A stretch of 64,000 bases of DNA from Zoroaster sp. YZ-2022 (taxonomy: Eukaryota; Echinodermata; Asteroidea; Forcipulatida; Zoroasteridae), in contig CM055823.1 of NCBI GenBank assembly GCA_029582265.1, positions 17,818,093 to 17,882,092 on the forward strand, read 5' to 3'. Positions 45,735 to 58,320 of the stretch are shown here, piece by piece. The notes under the pieces were generated by a model. The model ran no database searches, was not told the DNA's origin, and saw only the letters and a list, made by a program, of their open reading frames with translations. How positions within the stretch are numbered: the first letter of the stretch is position 1; every line of letters begins with the position of its first letter. A program made the position numbers and the translations under genes.

Positions 45735-46735
45735 CTGTTATTCTGCTTGACTATTCTGTACCTCAAAGGCTAAATGCTGCAAGCCCATGTGTGGTTTTTA
45801 CTGTTTTATACTCTTTTCCAGTTTGTGATATCATTTGAAGTATAATTTAAATTACCATTGTCTACGCTTGATGACTGGCTTTTACATTACTTTTAAATCT
45901 TTCTCAAGAACCTGCTCGGATTCCTGCATTACAACACTGGAGAAATGTATTCAAGAGATTCGAAGTTGGATGATACCAAAACCTCCTGAATTGAACCAGC
46001 GAAAAAAGCAGAATTCTGTTCTATTTGGGATCACGTCGGCAAATTTGTCTACCTGCTGACTTCATTTATTACAATTGGTGACTCACAGATAAACCCCTCA
46101 TCACCAAGTACAATTTCAGGTTTTATATTTGACTGACAATGACTTTAAAACTCTCATATCTCTCCAACATTGTTAGTGACAGATATCGCTCATTTCCATA
46201 TCAGAAATATTAATGCGAATAAGGAAAAAATACTTGAATAAAAGTGTTGCTGAACAAATTATACATGCGTTTGTCACATCATGGTCTCGATAATGGGACA
46301 TGCTCTCCTCTATGGTCTCCTGCAGAATCAAATATCTCGCTCTTCAGCACATACAGGAAACCACAGCAACTCGTGTTGTGACATTTCTGTCCAGAAAGTC
46401 ATGCCATATCACGCCATAATCTTGAAAAAGAACTGCAGTGGCTATTTCCTGTTTACACGGTATATGTTTCAAACTTATGCTAATTGATTCACAAATCTTT
46501 AATAACATTACTCCAATTTATATTTCCTGAACTGCTTAAAGTTCTACACTCCATCACGCAATTTGCGCTCAGCAACATGTCACTCCTAAAGGAACCAACT
46601 TCAAAAAGCGGAACTGGGGTGATAGGTCTCTTTGAATTTTTCGCTGACTCCGAAAAGACTCTGGAATCATTCTTCCAACTAAACTCAAAATATCTTGTCA
46701 TAGCAATATTTTCCTCTAAAGCAGTCTAATGGGGT
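45735..46735 (+). pseudogene. LINE RT 3' region, E3 copy
   Basis: The same LINE as 11790-12488, but it keeps the middle of the RT after the YADD region (TLEKCIQEIRSWM, then an IGDSQI-like block) that copy 1 lost. It has many frameshifts (TCACTC to GCTTGATG and others). It ends in codons matching WGDRS and is followed by a degenerate 60-bp array. It is preceded by the truncated TTTACCCT MITE (45490-45718), exactly as in D1/E1. Confidence 0.8.
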
Positions 46736-47215
46736 AATTGGTCCTGGTCCGCGGTAGAGCAATTCATCCACAATTGGGTTCAAATCCTTGTCTGTACGTA
46801 GTAATTTTGGTCCACTTGGTATTTGAAACAATTCATCCACAATTAGGTTCTAAATCCTTGTTCAAGCGTAATTGGTCTCTGGTGGTGGAGCTTAATTCAT
46901 CCACAATTGGGTTCAAATCCTTGTTAGCCAAGCGCAATTGGTCCCCTGGTAGTGAAGCACCATCCAATGAATTGGGTTCAAATCCTTGTTCATGCAGAAT
47001 TGAATACTCTGGTGGTATGAACAATTCATCCACCAATTGGGTTTCAAATCCTTATGTTCAGCGAATTGGTCCTCTGGTGGCGAGCAATTCATCCACAGTA
47101 ATTAGTTCAAAATCCTTGTTCAGCGTAATTGGTCCCTGGTGGCAGAGCACCATCCACAATTGGTTCTAAACTTGTTCAGCGTAATTGGTCCCTGGTGGTG
47201 AGCAATTCATCCACA
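46736..47215 (+). repeat. Degenerate 60-bp array, E3, about 8 units
   Basis: Same unit with tRNA-like boxes, scattered insertions of 1-5 bp, then ACTGATATGGATC, which opens block F3. Confidence 0.88.
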
Positions 47216-47217
47216 CT

Positions 47218-48960
47218 GATATGGATCTAAAGCATGATTTTAAGAAAAAGCAAGAAGAGCCGAAATTTCTCTTACAGCAAACATAAAGCAAAACTTAATA
47301 CCTTGTTGTCATTGTTGAAGCAGAACATCCTCTCGTAAGACAGTCATCTATCTGCTTACGAGTTGCTCCTCGGTAGAGAGGGCCCCTCATAAAGTCAAAA
47401 CGTAATTCTGCTGTATGAGAATAACAGATTTGTAATGTTTGTAGGACTCGAACTATATATTAGCCAGCTACTTCTATACCAATTTAGAGTGGTCGTTGAC
47501 CATGCAATAAGTTGCCAGAAACATTGGCTACCTTTAAGAAAGAGTCCTTCCATAGGTGTACAGGACTAAACAAAGTGTCCAAGTAAGTATCATGTTTTAA
47601 CAGTGACTTAACATTTATTCAGTGACATTTTGTACACGTGTTAATGTAGGGGATCCACTATCATGCTGAGACAGGGTGTACCCTTTTTATCTTGAACTTT
47701 CACCTGATGGGGTCAAATTTAAAAAAGCTTCTTTAATGTACCAAGACTAATCCACCAACTGCAATGTATGAAGATTATCCACAAAGTATTTCATGAATGT
47801 GATGGACGGATGGACACATGCACAAAGAAACAAGTACATTGTATGCTCCTGCTTTTAAGCTTTGACTTTCTTTAAAATTTAAATGTTTAGAATTTAAAAA
47901 AAAAAAATTAAAAAAGGATGTTGACCTTGACGTGCAAGAGTAGAGATTAAACAACAAATCAAAAATTCAGTCAAACCACAATAGTTATTCTCTAGTTTTG
48001 GCAATGTAGAACTATACTCCATGCAATTAAATCCTACTACTATCCAAGCGTCTAAACATTCAACACTAAATACCTTCATTTCTTGGAATAAGCTTCCTCC
48101 ATTGAAGCGGTAATGAAGTTGACATCTCTCCTGTAAGAACAAGTTTAGGAAAGCATGAGGAAACCATCCCATGTACATACATTTGTGACATTTTCTTTCA
48201 GCTTGAGCTTATGTGATGGGTCCTCAAAGCAGTATCTTATGTGTGTCCAACATATCATTTTGCGGCCCTAATGACCAAATGCTATTGTTGCTACTTAGAC
48301 AACTTTGTATCTACACACAAGGTTATTACATGAGGCACATTGATGCAATGCTCATTTCATATGAACACATCCTGCATGTATTAAATTTTCAAAGACAACT
48401 TTTCCTGTTTAATTAAAACTTCTATTGATGAGAATTAATAAATTCTAACAAACAACAAAATGCAAACCAAAAGATCTTAGATCCGAATTAGTCATGTGAT
48501 GTGATTATGAAAATAATTACTCACCTTTCCTTAGTAATATTCTTCAAAAATAGTGTTTGTGTCCTTTTAAGTATCTTATCTGTTATCATATCCTGCTCCA
48601 TTTTTGCAATGCTGCAGTTGGACAAAACATATATAATATGCAATGTTTTAATTTGTTTGTAAAAATAATCAGAAAAGAGTACATGTGAGTGATCTATCTA
48701 CAAAACAAATTAAGAACTACGTAAGCTTCCATACTAGCAAAATCTTTATTAAAGGTTTTAAAGACAGGACTTAAATTTGTTAAAGAAGAATTTTTTTTGG
48801 CTGAAAGATGCTGAGAAACACTGTCCTTTCTTCAATAACAAATGCCTTTTTAATTATATCACTTTTCCTCGAACATTCCTATTTTTTCCTAAACAAAAAC
48901 AAAACTATTGTGACACAAATTTCACACATACATGGTAGTTTAATAGTTAATTCATGAAAA
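47218..48960. repeat. Block F3
   Basis: Collinear with F1 and F2. The minus-strand exon at 48535-48611 (IAKMEQD type) keeps its CTGCAG acceptor and GTGAGT donor, and an exon at about 48074-48132 has a GAGAGATGTCAAC start. Scattered small insertions disrupt frames. Confidence 0.75.
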
Positions 48961-49756
48961 CTAGAAGGTTGAATTGAACTGTAATTCTTCTACTAACAAG
49001 GAAATTCTCTAAAATGGGGAAAAACACATAAATATTTTCTGTAAATTATCTGGTACTTTTCATTGGGAAAAATACCAATAACTTTGATACAAAAACGCCA
49101 TCCAAAATTAAAATAAACTAATTATTTATTGTGCTTTTGGAACAACTGTTCCAAATCACTTGTTGATTCATTTTAACTTCAACTGAAAACAAATGTTTGG
49201 GGTGCAAATACTCTGGATACAGTTCCAGCAGTGACTTAAAAAGAGCATTATGAAAAGAAATATAATTTACTATTGTCACTTTTACCTGCCTTCAAATTAG
49301 GAATCTAGCATAATATTAAGAATTCTTATTCATCGCAATTGTTTTCTTCAGAATTTCTTGACTTAATAGTTATACTTTTCTCTTACAACATCGGCTCTCA
49401 GAACAAGAAATTCCAGAAAATAATGTAGAACATTAATCAAACTGAAAATAACAGCTGATGATGATGTGGGTCCAAGACTTTTATTATGCATGCATATACT
49501 TGTGCAGACAACAGAGCTGCTTTGGTACACCAGTACATCATAACATGCGATGAATAGATTAAATGTCATCTCAAACCTAGTTTGGCGCTATGGTCCAGAA
49601 GCTTCAGCCAATAATTCTATTTCCTCATGTTCATGAAACACTATTGTGCATGCTCAGATTCAAGCTTTACACATCAAGTTGAGTTAAGATCGACCAATGC
49701 ACTGAGACAAAATACAGATAAAGAGTACCTAACTATAAACCGCCAACCCTATATGT

Positions 49757-50285
49757 GTATATGGTGACCTCGCTCTACGAAAAAGGGTATTAAGTCGCGC
49801 TATGCTATTACACGGGCAATAAAGGGCTGTACTATGTGGAGACAGGTGAACAAATCTTCACAAACTGATTTTTGGGGGTTGTTAGCTTCTATAATATCAA
49901 TATTTTCATCATTTATTTTCAAGCTCATTAATATTGATGAATAAAGATGAAAAAAACAAACATTTTTATTGTGCATTGTTTTCGTCTTTGTTTATTCTTT
50001 GTCCGTTTTAGAGGAAAAAAAGAAACACCAATGTTATGCTTTCGTAGTGATACGGTTTTGCTGCGCTATCAATAACATAACTGTTGCTATGGGCATTCAG
50101 AGTTTATTTTAGCTCATTCTTTTTCACAGGCTTAACGCATTGCAAAATATAGACCAATTGTGTATATCTCCAGAATGCAAATGCCTGAGGGTCAAACCTG
50201 TAGGTAAAGATTGTAATGTGACCAACGAATTCAACTATAACTAATTATTTTGTTGTGCGACATACCCTTTTTGTAAGAGCGGGTC
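49757..50285. mobile_element. TIR element in A3 (ACCCGCTCTAC ends)
   Basis: Same insertion as A2 18216-18812, with ends GACCTCGCTCTACGAAAAAG and CTTTTTGTAAGAGCGGGTC. It is shared by A2 and A3 and absent from A1. Confidence 0.65.
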
Positions 50286-50394
50286 CGCATATATAGTCTG
50301 TGAAGTTTTTTAAATTTTGTTTTAATTTCTTTTATTTTTAATTTGTTTTTAAATTTTTTATTTCTCATATTCTTTATTTCTGTTATGCTGTATT

Positions 50395-50427
50395 CAGTGA
50401 GAAACACAGTTTTGTGTTTCTCACTGA
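50395..50427. repeat. Hairpin, A3 copy
   Basis: Same perfect inverted repeat as at 18898-18931, shared by A2 and A3. Confidence 0.75.
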
Positions 50428-50977
50428 AAACAAATTGTGAATATTTTGCAGATGGGCGATAGAATTTAAATATTGGGTGCCTCGAGAGGGTCACATGAAT
50501 GAGGTATAAGCGATGGGTAACATCTGAACTGTCCCATTTCACAAGGCAAAACTGAGTGTTATGAGACAGTGATATAATTCTAACCATTTTCAAAATAAAG
50601 GCACTCAATTAATATTTGTTTTATATAACTCACACACAGATCATTGTCATTTGATTACACAATCACCAGTTCAGTCGCCTTTATTTACTAATAAAGTCAT
50701 TCTAAATGAGAACCAGAAATATTATTACATTGTGTACATAAAACAAAGTGTAACTTTTACATTTATTTGGTTATTTTGAATTTGAAGGCTTCACTGCAGC
50801 TCACTCAGCTATAGTAGTATATATGTGTATGATGAGCATGCAGTAATTTCATAACCCTTTTCAGCCCCAATGGCGACTTTAGTCGCCCGTGCACTAATAA
50901 GTACCACGCTTGAGCCCCAATGGCGAGTTTAGTCGACCGTGCAGTACACAGTACCCCTTGAGCCCAACAGCGACTAA

Positions 50978-51631
50978 GGCCAAAAAAAGATGTTGAGTTG
51001 CCCTCCACCGACCGACCCAAAAGTGCTGAAATCTCGGGTCGGGTTTTTTTTTTTCCCCGTCATTCAGTAGGCCTATTATTAATGAAACTTACCAATTTTC
51101 TTTGTATAAAACATAATTCCTTTTGATTTGTGAAATTTTCCACTTTACCAGTAAATTTACCAGTACCCAAGACTCAATCTACATGTTTTCAAATCGAATG
51201 GCCCCGGCCTCACATGGTGCACTGCTCGCAACACAAATCTACGTTTTCAATCGAATAGCCCTCACATGTTTTCCACTGGCTTCGTGCACTGTTTTGTATG
51301 TCAACGATTGCGACTCAATCTACACGTTTTCAAATCAAATGGCCCTCACACGTTGCATGTTGAGCATTGCACGCAATATGGATGAATTTGCTGTGTCAAT
51401 CACAGCGAAAAATACAACAAAAATGCTTGGGATACTTTTATTCTGAAGCAAAATTCCTTGCTGATCGGTATACAAATGAAAAACATGGTATGTGGTTTCA
51501 GTTCCAATGCATTTCAATCTTAAAATGACAGTCAAGCCTCAAGGAGAGAAAAAAAATAAAAAATCCCGACCGACCGACCCCTTCAAATATTTTCACTGGA
51601 GGGCAACTCAACAATTTTATTTTTTTTGGCC
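50978..51631. mobile_element. Harbinger-like MITE with TAA duplication
   Basis: GGCCAAAAAAA and TTTTTTTGGCC ends continue inward as inverted repeats (TGTTGAGTTGCCCTCCA and CCCGACCGACC). They are flanked by TAA on both sides (50975-50977 and 51632-51634). A three-base TWA duplication with GGCC ends fits PIF/Harbinger. It sits inside the third sub-repeat of the piggyBac-like end, so it is the younger insertion. Confidence 0.75.
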
Positions 51632-51831
51632 TAATATAAAATTATTGTCGCCGAGCGGAGTTAGCTTTTTCGAGAGGCTGTATTATTTTCGTTTGCCGCC
51701 CTCTGCTGTTGAATTTTATTGAGTCAGAAAGTTCGTTGACACCGCTTTCGTTTTCGTGTATGATACAATAGGGGTCACCATTACCATTTTTTGAGCAAAA
51801 AAATTGAGTCTTCTTGCTAAATTTCAGCATC

Positions 51832-52188
51832 ATGGCTGATCGCGATGCAGAGATACTTGCAGAATTGTTTGCAGACAGTGGCTCTGACATGGAATCTGTG
51901 AGTTCATCCGAAGAATCCGCTGAAAATAGCCACGAATCTGATGAACATTCTTCGTCTTCATGACTCAGATATCGACGTACAGTAGCTGGACCGAGTGGCG
52001 TGGCTGCAACCCCTGGGCATGGGCGTGGACGCGGGCGCGGGCATACCGGCCCAAGGGCTGCTGGTGCCGGCTGTGGTCATGCATGGCGGTTGAGGCAGAG
52101 GTCGGACTCCAGCACCCGATTTCCGCGCTGGATGGAAGGAGACAGCCAACTTCAAAACATCAGTTGCACTGTTTTTCCAACAATATGA
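51832..52188 (+). pseudogene. piggyBac-type transposase N-terminus with in-frame stop
   Basis: One frame runs from ATG (51832) to TGA (52186-52188) with an internal TGA at 51961-51963. The first part is acidic and serine-rich (MADRDAEILAELFADSGSD, then SSSEESAENS). The second has GRGRGRG and W-x-x-GD. Acidic start, RG-rich linker and W..GD are the usual N-terminal architecture of piggyBac transposases. The transposase domain does not follow. Confidence 0.5.
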
Positions 52189-52190
52189 TT

Positions 52191-52975
52191 ATGAGTGATG
52201 TAGGCCATAATGAATTTCCTCATTATTTACCAATCCAACACTACATGTAAATCCTCTGTAAAGTCGTGTACATCCAGTAAAGAAAAAAGGAAACCAGTAG
52301 GAAATCTTTGTGTCTGATTATAAACATTTATTGTCATGCTTTCATCAGTAGTACAATGTACTGGGCCATCCTCTGGACAATGCACATGAAGAATGAGTGT
52401 GCATGCTTTGCATTGAAACATGCCTTTGTCCCTGGTCAATAGCAGTGTTGAAAAGCTCCAATTCCAAGACTGCAAATTCAATAATAGATCCACATAAATT
52501 AGCTGGTCATACAATAACATGTAGCTCTGGGTTTTATACAATATACACATGTAGAAGTTTTATACATGATCAAAGTGTCAAACTTTGAACACCATGTTTC
52601 CTTTTCTAACATTTCTTTTCAAAGTAACAATCAAACTTGAGTGCAGGGAGCACTCCAACTGAAATAATTTCAAAGCGTAAAATGACTTCACGCACATAAC
52701 TAGCTGTGTTGTAAAAGCTTTAGCTTGCCTATGTTATATTTTGGTACCAAATGAAAGACCATTTCATGGGCTACAAATGGCATGCACAAAGTTTTTTTAT
52801 GCAACAAATATTTCACATAGAAAATCGAGTTTGAAAATAGCCAGAAGTTCAAGCTACGTTTTTGCTGTGTGTGTGTGAAAAAACGTGGGACTGGATGGGG
52901 AGCACTATATGTGCATCAACAATGTGGGCACTGCAGGTTGCATGCACATAAACAATGTGGGGCTGATCATCACAG
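52191..52975. other. Unassigned sequence inside the A3 insertion
   Basis: No recognisable gene. A minus-strand ORF (52227-52550) has a C..C..H.C-like stretch but no domain I can name. It may be the remainder of the piggyBac-like insertion. Confidence 0.4.
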
Positions 52976-53328
52976 TTGTTGTTTTTTCACTATTAGCATC
53001 ATGTGATAAACTTACCGAGTGCTTTGTACGTTTTGCTGATTCAGTTCTTTGGACTTGAGAATCTTCTTCCTACCAAAACAAATAAAGTAACACAAATGTA
53101 CACAATTAATGATATTGTAATTTGCACTATTAATGGTCCCTTCATGCAAGCATGCTACTCGACCTTAAATTGTCTAAAGGCCTGCATGCAATTTGCAAAA
53201 AATAATATCATGTGTTTATCTCAAACTATCACGAAGCTGAGGTACAGGTTCTGAAAAGAACCTTCGCACAACTCATATCTCTACTGTCGCTAAGTGAGAA
53301 TGGTTCAAGGAAGAACCAATGTCGGGCA

Positions 53329-55270
53329 TAGGCTTGGGCGATGACACGATAATATCGAATATCGCAATATTTTTTTTTACGCGATTATGATATCAAGAAC
53401 TTTTTAAATCATCGAGATATCGGCATGAAAAAATATCGCGATGAAAAAAAATATATCGCGATGAAAAAATATATCGCGATTAAAACAAAATCCTCGATTG
53501 TCATGATGATTTGGGCCAGAAATTCCATGGGAAGAAAACTTGGAAGTCTTTTCAGTATTCGTGAGAAACAAAATCTAACTACTTCTACATGTAGTAAACC
53601 GACTGTCAGATCACAAAGGAGCCGCTTGACAGGGTGTTGTTTAATAATCCACCGCCACTCAAAGAAATCTATTAAGACTGATTTAAGTGTTGGGATTGAA
53701 TGGGGTATTTGTTCTAACAATGTGGAGACAATGTTTACGTCTCACTGTCTATCCATGGTGGTCTGTGACTCTGGCTGGCACACCACAGGCGAGTATATTA
53801 TATCATACATATTTAAATATATGCAGAATATGGGCGTTGCCTTAAAAATACATAATCATGAATTAAATCAAAGCATGGATCGGCAGCGGCTCGATCAAAG
53901 TTGAGGGATTAGGACACTATTCTGTTGTACCATACTGGGACTCTTGTCTCGTGTGACAAAACACATACACGTACTCTTGATAAACCATGTGACATACAAT
54001 CCACATTTTCTGAATCACATGTTTATACTATGACCCAGTCACGTGGAACGCGTGAATCACGTGAACTTGGGCTGATGATTTGATTGGGATGCACGACGCA
54101 GTAACCGTCCCACATAATTATTATGCAAACGATTTGCCAATGGCGATGGGTGCCTTTTTGCGACCGTAACCAGATACATGTTTCGGCTTTGGTCATTGGT
54201 TAAGCGTTTTCGCAAGTTCGGTTGTGCATGCTGCGATGACATCATGGTTCTGACCAAACATAAACCGAACTTTGTGATCGGTTACACTTAAGCCGTGTTC
54301 GCACTGGACTTTTTTTTGGGAAGGTTTTACCGATACGATGGTAAAATGAAAAATGGTCAAATGTAACCTCTGTCCGCACTTGGACTTTCGACACGGGAAA
54401 ATTTTACCGAGACCGTGGTAGAAGTAACCGAGCTGTCAGTATAATGACTCATGAGGGCACTTTGCGTGACCTTTCTACGTTGACCCGATTATTATGCTTA
54501 CAAAAAACTTGCTACACATGCACATGCATTAAATGCGCCCGGCCGCCCGCCCCACCGCGCAGTGAAACAATGCAAAGCGCATGCGTGGTGTCCCCTGTGC
54601 AGCGCACGACCTTGCGCTCGGGCCGGATGTACGCTTTCCTGAGCCGCTTTTACCGACTTGCACTGTCCGCACTGGACTTATCGTCTCGGGAAAAGTTACC
54701 TGGTTAGTTTTCCTGGGCAGCAGTTGGCCAGTAAAGTAACCGCTGGACTCAGGAAAAGTAACTGAGAGGAAAATGTCCCAGGCTGTCCGCACTGGACTTA
54801 AAATGGGAAAAGTACCCATCGTCTCGGTAAGTTTTACCAAAAATCCAGATGCGAACACGGCTTTGGTTTCAAGATGGTGGATTGTAAAAGTGTTAAAACA
54901 TGATTAAGTGATTGTTCATATACCAGTATATCTTTCAAGTTACTAGCACTCACGAGTATGTTCTATTTTGAGAAAACGTTGATGACTGAACATGTCACAA
55001 ACTGAAAACAATTGTCTGGTTACTTTCGCATTTTTGCGTAGCTGTGCCGTCCCATATATTTGCACTCGTGAGCAGGTGCAATTGCACGTGTCTCTCAGGT
55101 AAGCACTGGCAATTTATTGTGACGTTTGTGAGACGGGTACATCCCTGTCATTACCAGCTCTAAAGCACTCATGCGTGAAAAATAAAAATAATCGCGATAT
55201 TATCGAATATCGCGATATATGTTTGACGATATATCGTGGATAAAAAAAAAATCGATATCGCCCAAGCCTG
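53329..55270. mobile_element. Non-autonomous hAT element, 1.94 kb, 8-bp TSD
   Basis: TAGGCTTGGGCGAT and ATCGCCCAAGCCTG are inverted ends. The 8-bp target duplication GTCGGGCA is perfect (53321-53328 and 55271-55278). Sub-terminal ATATCGCGAT repeats occur at both ends (about 53427-53482 and 55189-55245), as is typical of hAT transposase binding regions. The interior ORF 53425-53904 shows no transposase motif. A second TIR element is nested inside. Confidence 0.9.
54290..54863. mobile_element. Nested TIR element, AAGCCGTGTTCGCA ends
   Basis: AAGCCGTGTTCGCACTGGA and its inverted partner (TCCAGATGCGAACACGGCTT) bound 574 bp inside the hAT element. TCCGCACTGGACTT recurs internally three times, with TTACC(A/G)-rich strings. 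No coding sequence. Target duplication unclear. Confidence 0.75.
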
Positions 55271-55466
55271 GTCGGGCAACGCTCGTTTTCTCTACTGTCG
55301 CTAAGTGAAATATGGTTCAGGGAGAACCATGGGAACTTCACGGGTTATTCTCTATGTTTCAGTAAACACATAGTGTTACCACAAACCGAAATGATATCGA
55401 TATTCCACCATGCAAAGCCTCATATCTTATAACAAATAATATCTGGGAATTTTCATAAATTATCAG

Positions 55467-55685
55467 CCAGGGACAATATCATCACGATCAAAAGGGCATG
55501 GAATCAGAGTGCTAGATGTAGATTAACTCAGTGACTGAAAATAATACCCCAATTGATAAGGTCCTATTGCTGCAGCATAAATGAGCCAGTAATTTTCAGT
55601 CACTGTGTTCATCTTAAACTAGAACACAGATTCCATACCCTGTTGAAAGTCTGTTCTGATCGTGATGTAGTGTGCCTTTAATGTA
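55467..55685. repeat. Fold-back repeat (GACAATATCATCACGATCA family)
   Basis: GGGACAATATCATCACGATC..GGGCATGGAATC..GACTGAAAATAAT is followed, after a short spacer, by its reverse complement (ATTTTCAGTCACTG..GATTCCATACCCTG..GATCGTGATG). Other members, complete or half, are at about 7064, 19795, 28172, 61327 and 63350. Confidence 0.7.
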
Positions 55686-57261
55686 CACTACTCACAAAAA
55701 TTAAAGGATCAAACTTGTCTACTAATATTTTTCAAAAATAGCATTGACATTGGAACTCATATGAGTGCCATTTTATTCAGTTATGTTCAGGCAACAAAAC
55801 AGGACACACTGTTGTTCCAGTCCAATGCACACTTGCACTGCAGAGTACAGAAGACCCATGACGTTGAAAAAAACAGTTTGGTCAACACCATGAGCACAAA
55901 AGCAGAAGGAATTCAAATCGGGATTTTCAGTGTCTTAGCTGTCTTTTCTGTCATCTCAATACCGTGTGGGACCTCCACGGTTGCGAATGCACTCCCTGCA
56001 GCGTTGCTGCATGCTTCTGATGAGTCTGCGAATGACATCTTGGCCAATATCTTGCCAGGCCCTACGGAGTGCTTCAGTGAGTTCCTGTACTGTCTGAGGA
56101 GGACGTACGTGGCTGCCTTCAAACAGTGCGCTGAAGCAGGTCCCACAAATGTTCAAGGGGATTAAGGTCGGGGTATCGTGCTGGCCAGTCCATTCGCTGA
56201 ATCCCTTCCTCTTCAAGGAAGTTGTTCACCACCCTAGCTCTGTGCGGACGGGCATTGTCATCCATTAACACAAAGTTTTCACCTACTGCACCAGCATATG
56301 GCATAACAATTGGGATAAGGATCTCATTGAGGTAGCGCTGTGCATTAATCCCACCCCTAGGGAGGACCCCCAATGCTGATTCCTCCCCAGACCATTACTG
56401 AACCACCTCCAAAATGATCGTGTTCCACAATGTTGTCCACTTGAAAATGATGTCCTCTCTCTCTCTCTCCAGACTCGGACACGTCTATCGTTAGTCGAAA
56501 CACAAAACCTGGATTCATTGGTAAAGAGAACAGGACCGGAGTCCAGTGTCTGAGCTGCCAGTCCACATGAGCGTTGGCAAAGTTGCATCTGGTTCTGCGA
56601 TGTGCTACAGTCAGAGCAGGTACCACATTTGGTCTTCTGGCATGAAGACCATCACCGTGAAGACGATTGCGTATGGTTTGGTCACAAACTTGCACTCTTG
56701 TTGCATTGTGGAAGGCACCACGCAGTTGGACAGCTGTATGGAACCGGTTCCTAGTGGTCAGAATTCTCAGGTAGCGGTCTTGGGCAGGGGTTGTGGCCCT
56801 TGGCTGACCTTGTCCAGGTCTCCCATGGTACTGACCAGTCTCTCTGTACACTACTAATGACACTCTGAGACACTCCAAGTCTATCAGCCACTTGCCTCTG
56901 AGTCATCCCATCTTCAATCATTTGAACTGCTCTGGCAACTTCATCTTCAGTAAGTTGTCTCCGAACAGCACCACAAGTGACTATACCACCACCAGAATTA
57001 ATGTGCAAAGACAGTGAAAGATGGCCATCTTGAAATTGTGCAATACCTGACCAAATGCCACATCACCAAATGCTTTTTGATCCTTCCAGTCAACTGGACT
57101 CTGAAACACATGACTGAGCAATTGCATCATGTGACATTCTCTGGTGCTTAACCAAAGCATGAACATGTGCTGCAGTGTACAATAAGTAAAATCAATGAGG
57201 TATACACCTGGCTGAAATTTCCAAAGGCAAATGTTTGATCCTTTAATTTTTTTGAGTAGTG
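55686..57261 (-). mobile_element. Tc1/mariner transposon, 1.58 kb, degenerate
   Basis: CACTACTCACAAAAATTAAA and TTTAATTTTTTTGAGTAGTG are inverted ends flanked by TA (55684-55685 and 57262-57263). A1 has the empty site (TTTAATGTATGAGCC at about 7580). The transposase is on the minus strand, in at least three frames. Confidence 0.92.
55970..57008 (-). pseudogene. Tc1-type transposase, frameshifted
   Basis: In order from 57008 down, a helix-turn-helix (RQVADRLGVSQSVISSV) is followed by the second DNA-binding half (LRGAFHNATRVQVCDQTIRN). LFTNESRF stands where the first catalytic aspartate is expected, with N in its place. Then come VMVWGGIS, LMDDNARPHRAR with the second aspartate, RYPDLNPLEHLWD with the catalytic glutamate, and a C-terminus IRRLIRSMQQRCRECI. 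The frame changes near 56830, 56520, 56370 and 56170. The aspartate loss and frameshifts make it inactive. Confidence 0.9.
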
Positions 57262-57839
57262 TATGACAAGGGCATCAAAGGCATGATTAATTTTGGATGA
57301 GCCAAACCAAATTCTTTACCTGGCATACAAATGATGTACTTGTAAGAGGGTCCTCATCAGTGTATTCCTGATGTAGATGCTGCTGCAACCTAACATTAAG
57401 AAATCAAGGATATGACACATTATTAAGTAAAAGAATGCCTTCAATGAGGATTTCAGACTAAGGGTGGCATTAACTGTTATTCATAAATGCCCAAGACAGT
57501 TGAGACAATCTTATTGGACAAAACAGAATCACTTGGGGTGTATTAATGGATGATAAAGACATGTCTTATGAAAATCACAACAGTGCATATGTGCTAGCTG
57601 TTTGCCAACTGTTTTGTGCGAAGCCAATGCAGATTTGAACCAATCAGAATGACAAAGATTGTTTTGCATCACGCGCCTCATTCATGTACACTGAAAGTGT
57701 TTCGTGTGTCCTCAAAACCTGAATTTGGAAGGCTTGCAACTGCAATGATCACCAGAACAAATATTAATTTGGCAGATATGGCAACTATAGAATCAATCTC
57801 CTCATCAGATTTGATGGAAAGAAATGTTTTATACCTGTA

Positions 57840-58320
57840 AACAAATCAATTTATTACACATTTTAACTTGGGAACAGAACACAGCAATCGCCCTGTTGGA
57901 GTGGAACTGATCCACCCATTCTGTAGTGTGCATTTACATAATGCAACTTATTGAAGGAGCAATTCTTACCATCTTATAATTAAAAGGGAGTGTATATACA
58001 CCAATGGTTAATAAATGAATGTGAATACATCCATATACTTATAGAATCAAGAGATGTATAGAAGCCAAACTGTAGAAAATATGTTCACATTCGTTTGTAT
58101 TTGTTAAAATGTGAAATGTTTCAATGTCCAATGATCCATTTAAAATTTGAGTATTTCATTCCTACATTTCACACTGTCAAGTGAATAACTTCTCAGGGTG
58201 TTCAGTACTTCAGTACCATTAACATATATTACATTACAAGTATAATTCACTCAGTTACTCCCTGAAATAATTAGGAAAAGAAATTACCCTTTCATTCCCC
58301 GCTCTCAGAATATTTTGGAT
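57840..58320. other. D4 intron, no gene recognised
   Basis: Between the KTFLS and GGKP exons. The edges match D1, and a central stretch absent from D1 (about 57896-58310) is AT-rich with no recognised ends. Confidence 0.45.

Larger units (their letters stand above)
50853..52190 (+). mobile_element. piggyBac-like element, 5' end and N-terminus only
   Basis: It is inserted in A3 at a site that in A2 reads CCCTTAATACC, so the target contains TTAA. The left end ACCCTTTTCAGCCCCAATGG fits the CCCT-starting ends of piggyBac elements. It is followed by two copies of a sub-repeat containing GGCGACTTTAGTCGCC. The transposase N-terminus lies at 51832-52188. The catalytic DDD core is absent, and the right boundary, somewhere before 52975, was not resolved. 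Confidence 0.55.

Noticed and set aside
52227..52550. Cysteine-containing minus-strand ORF as a zinc-finger gene
   Set aside because: The C/H spacing fits no finger I can name, there are no splice sites or paralog support, and the frame is ordinary for its length.
56283..56857. Plus-strand ORFs across the Tc1 element
   Set aside because: They are shadows of the minus-strand transposase frames.
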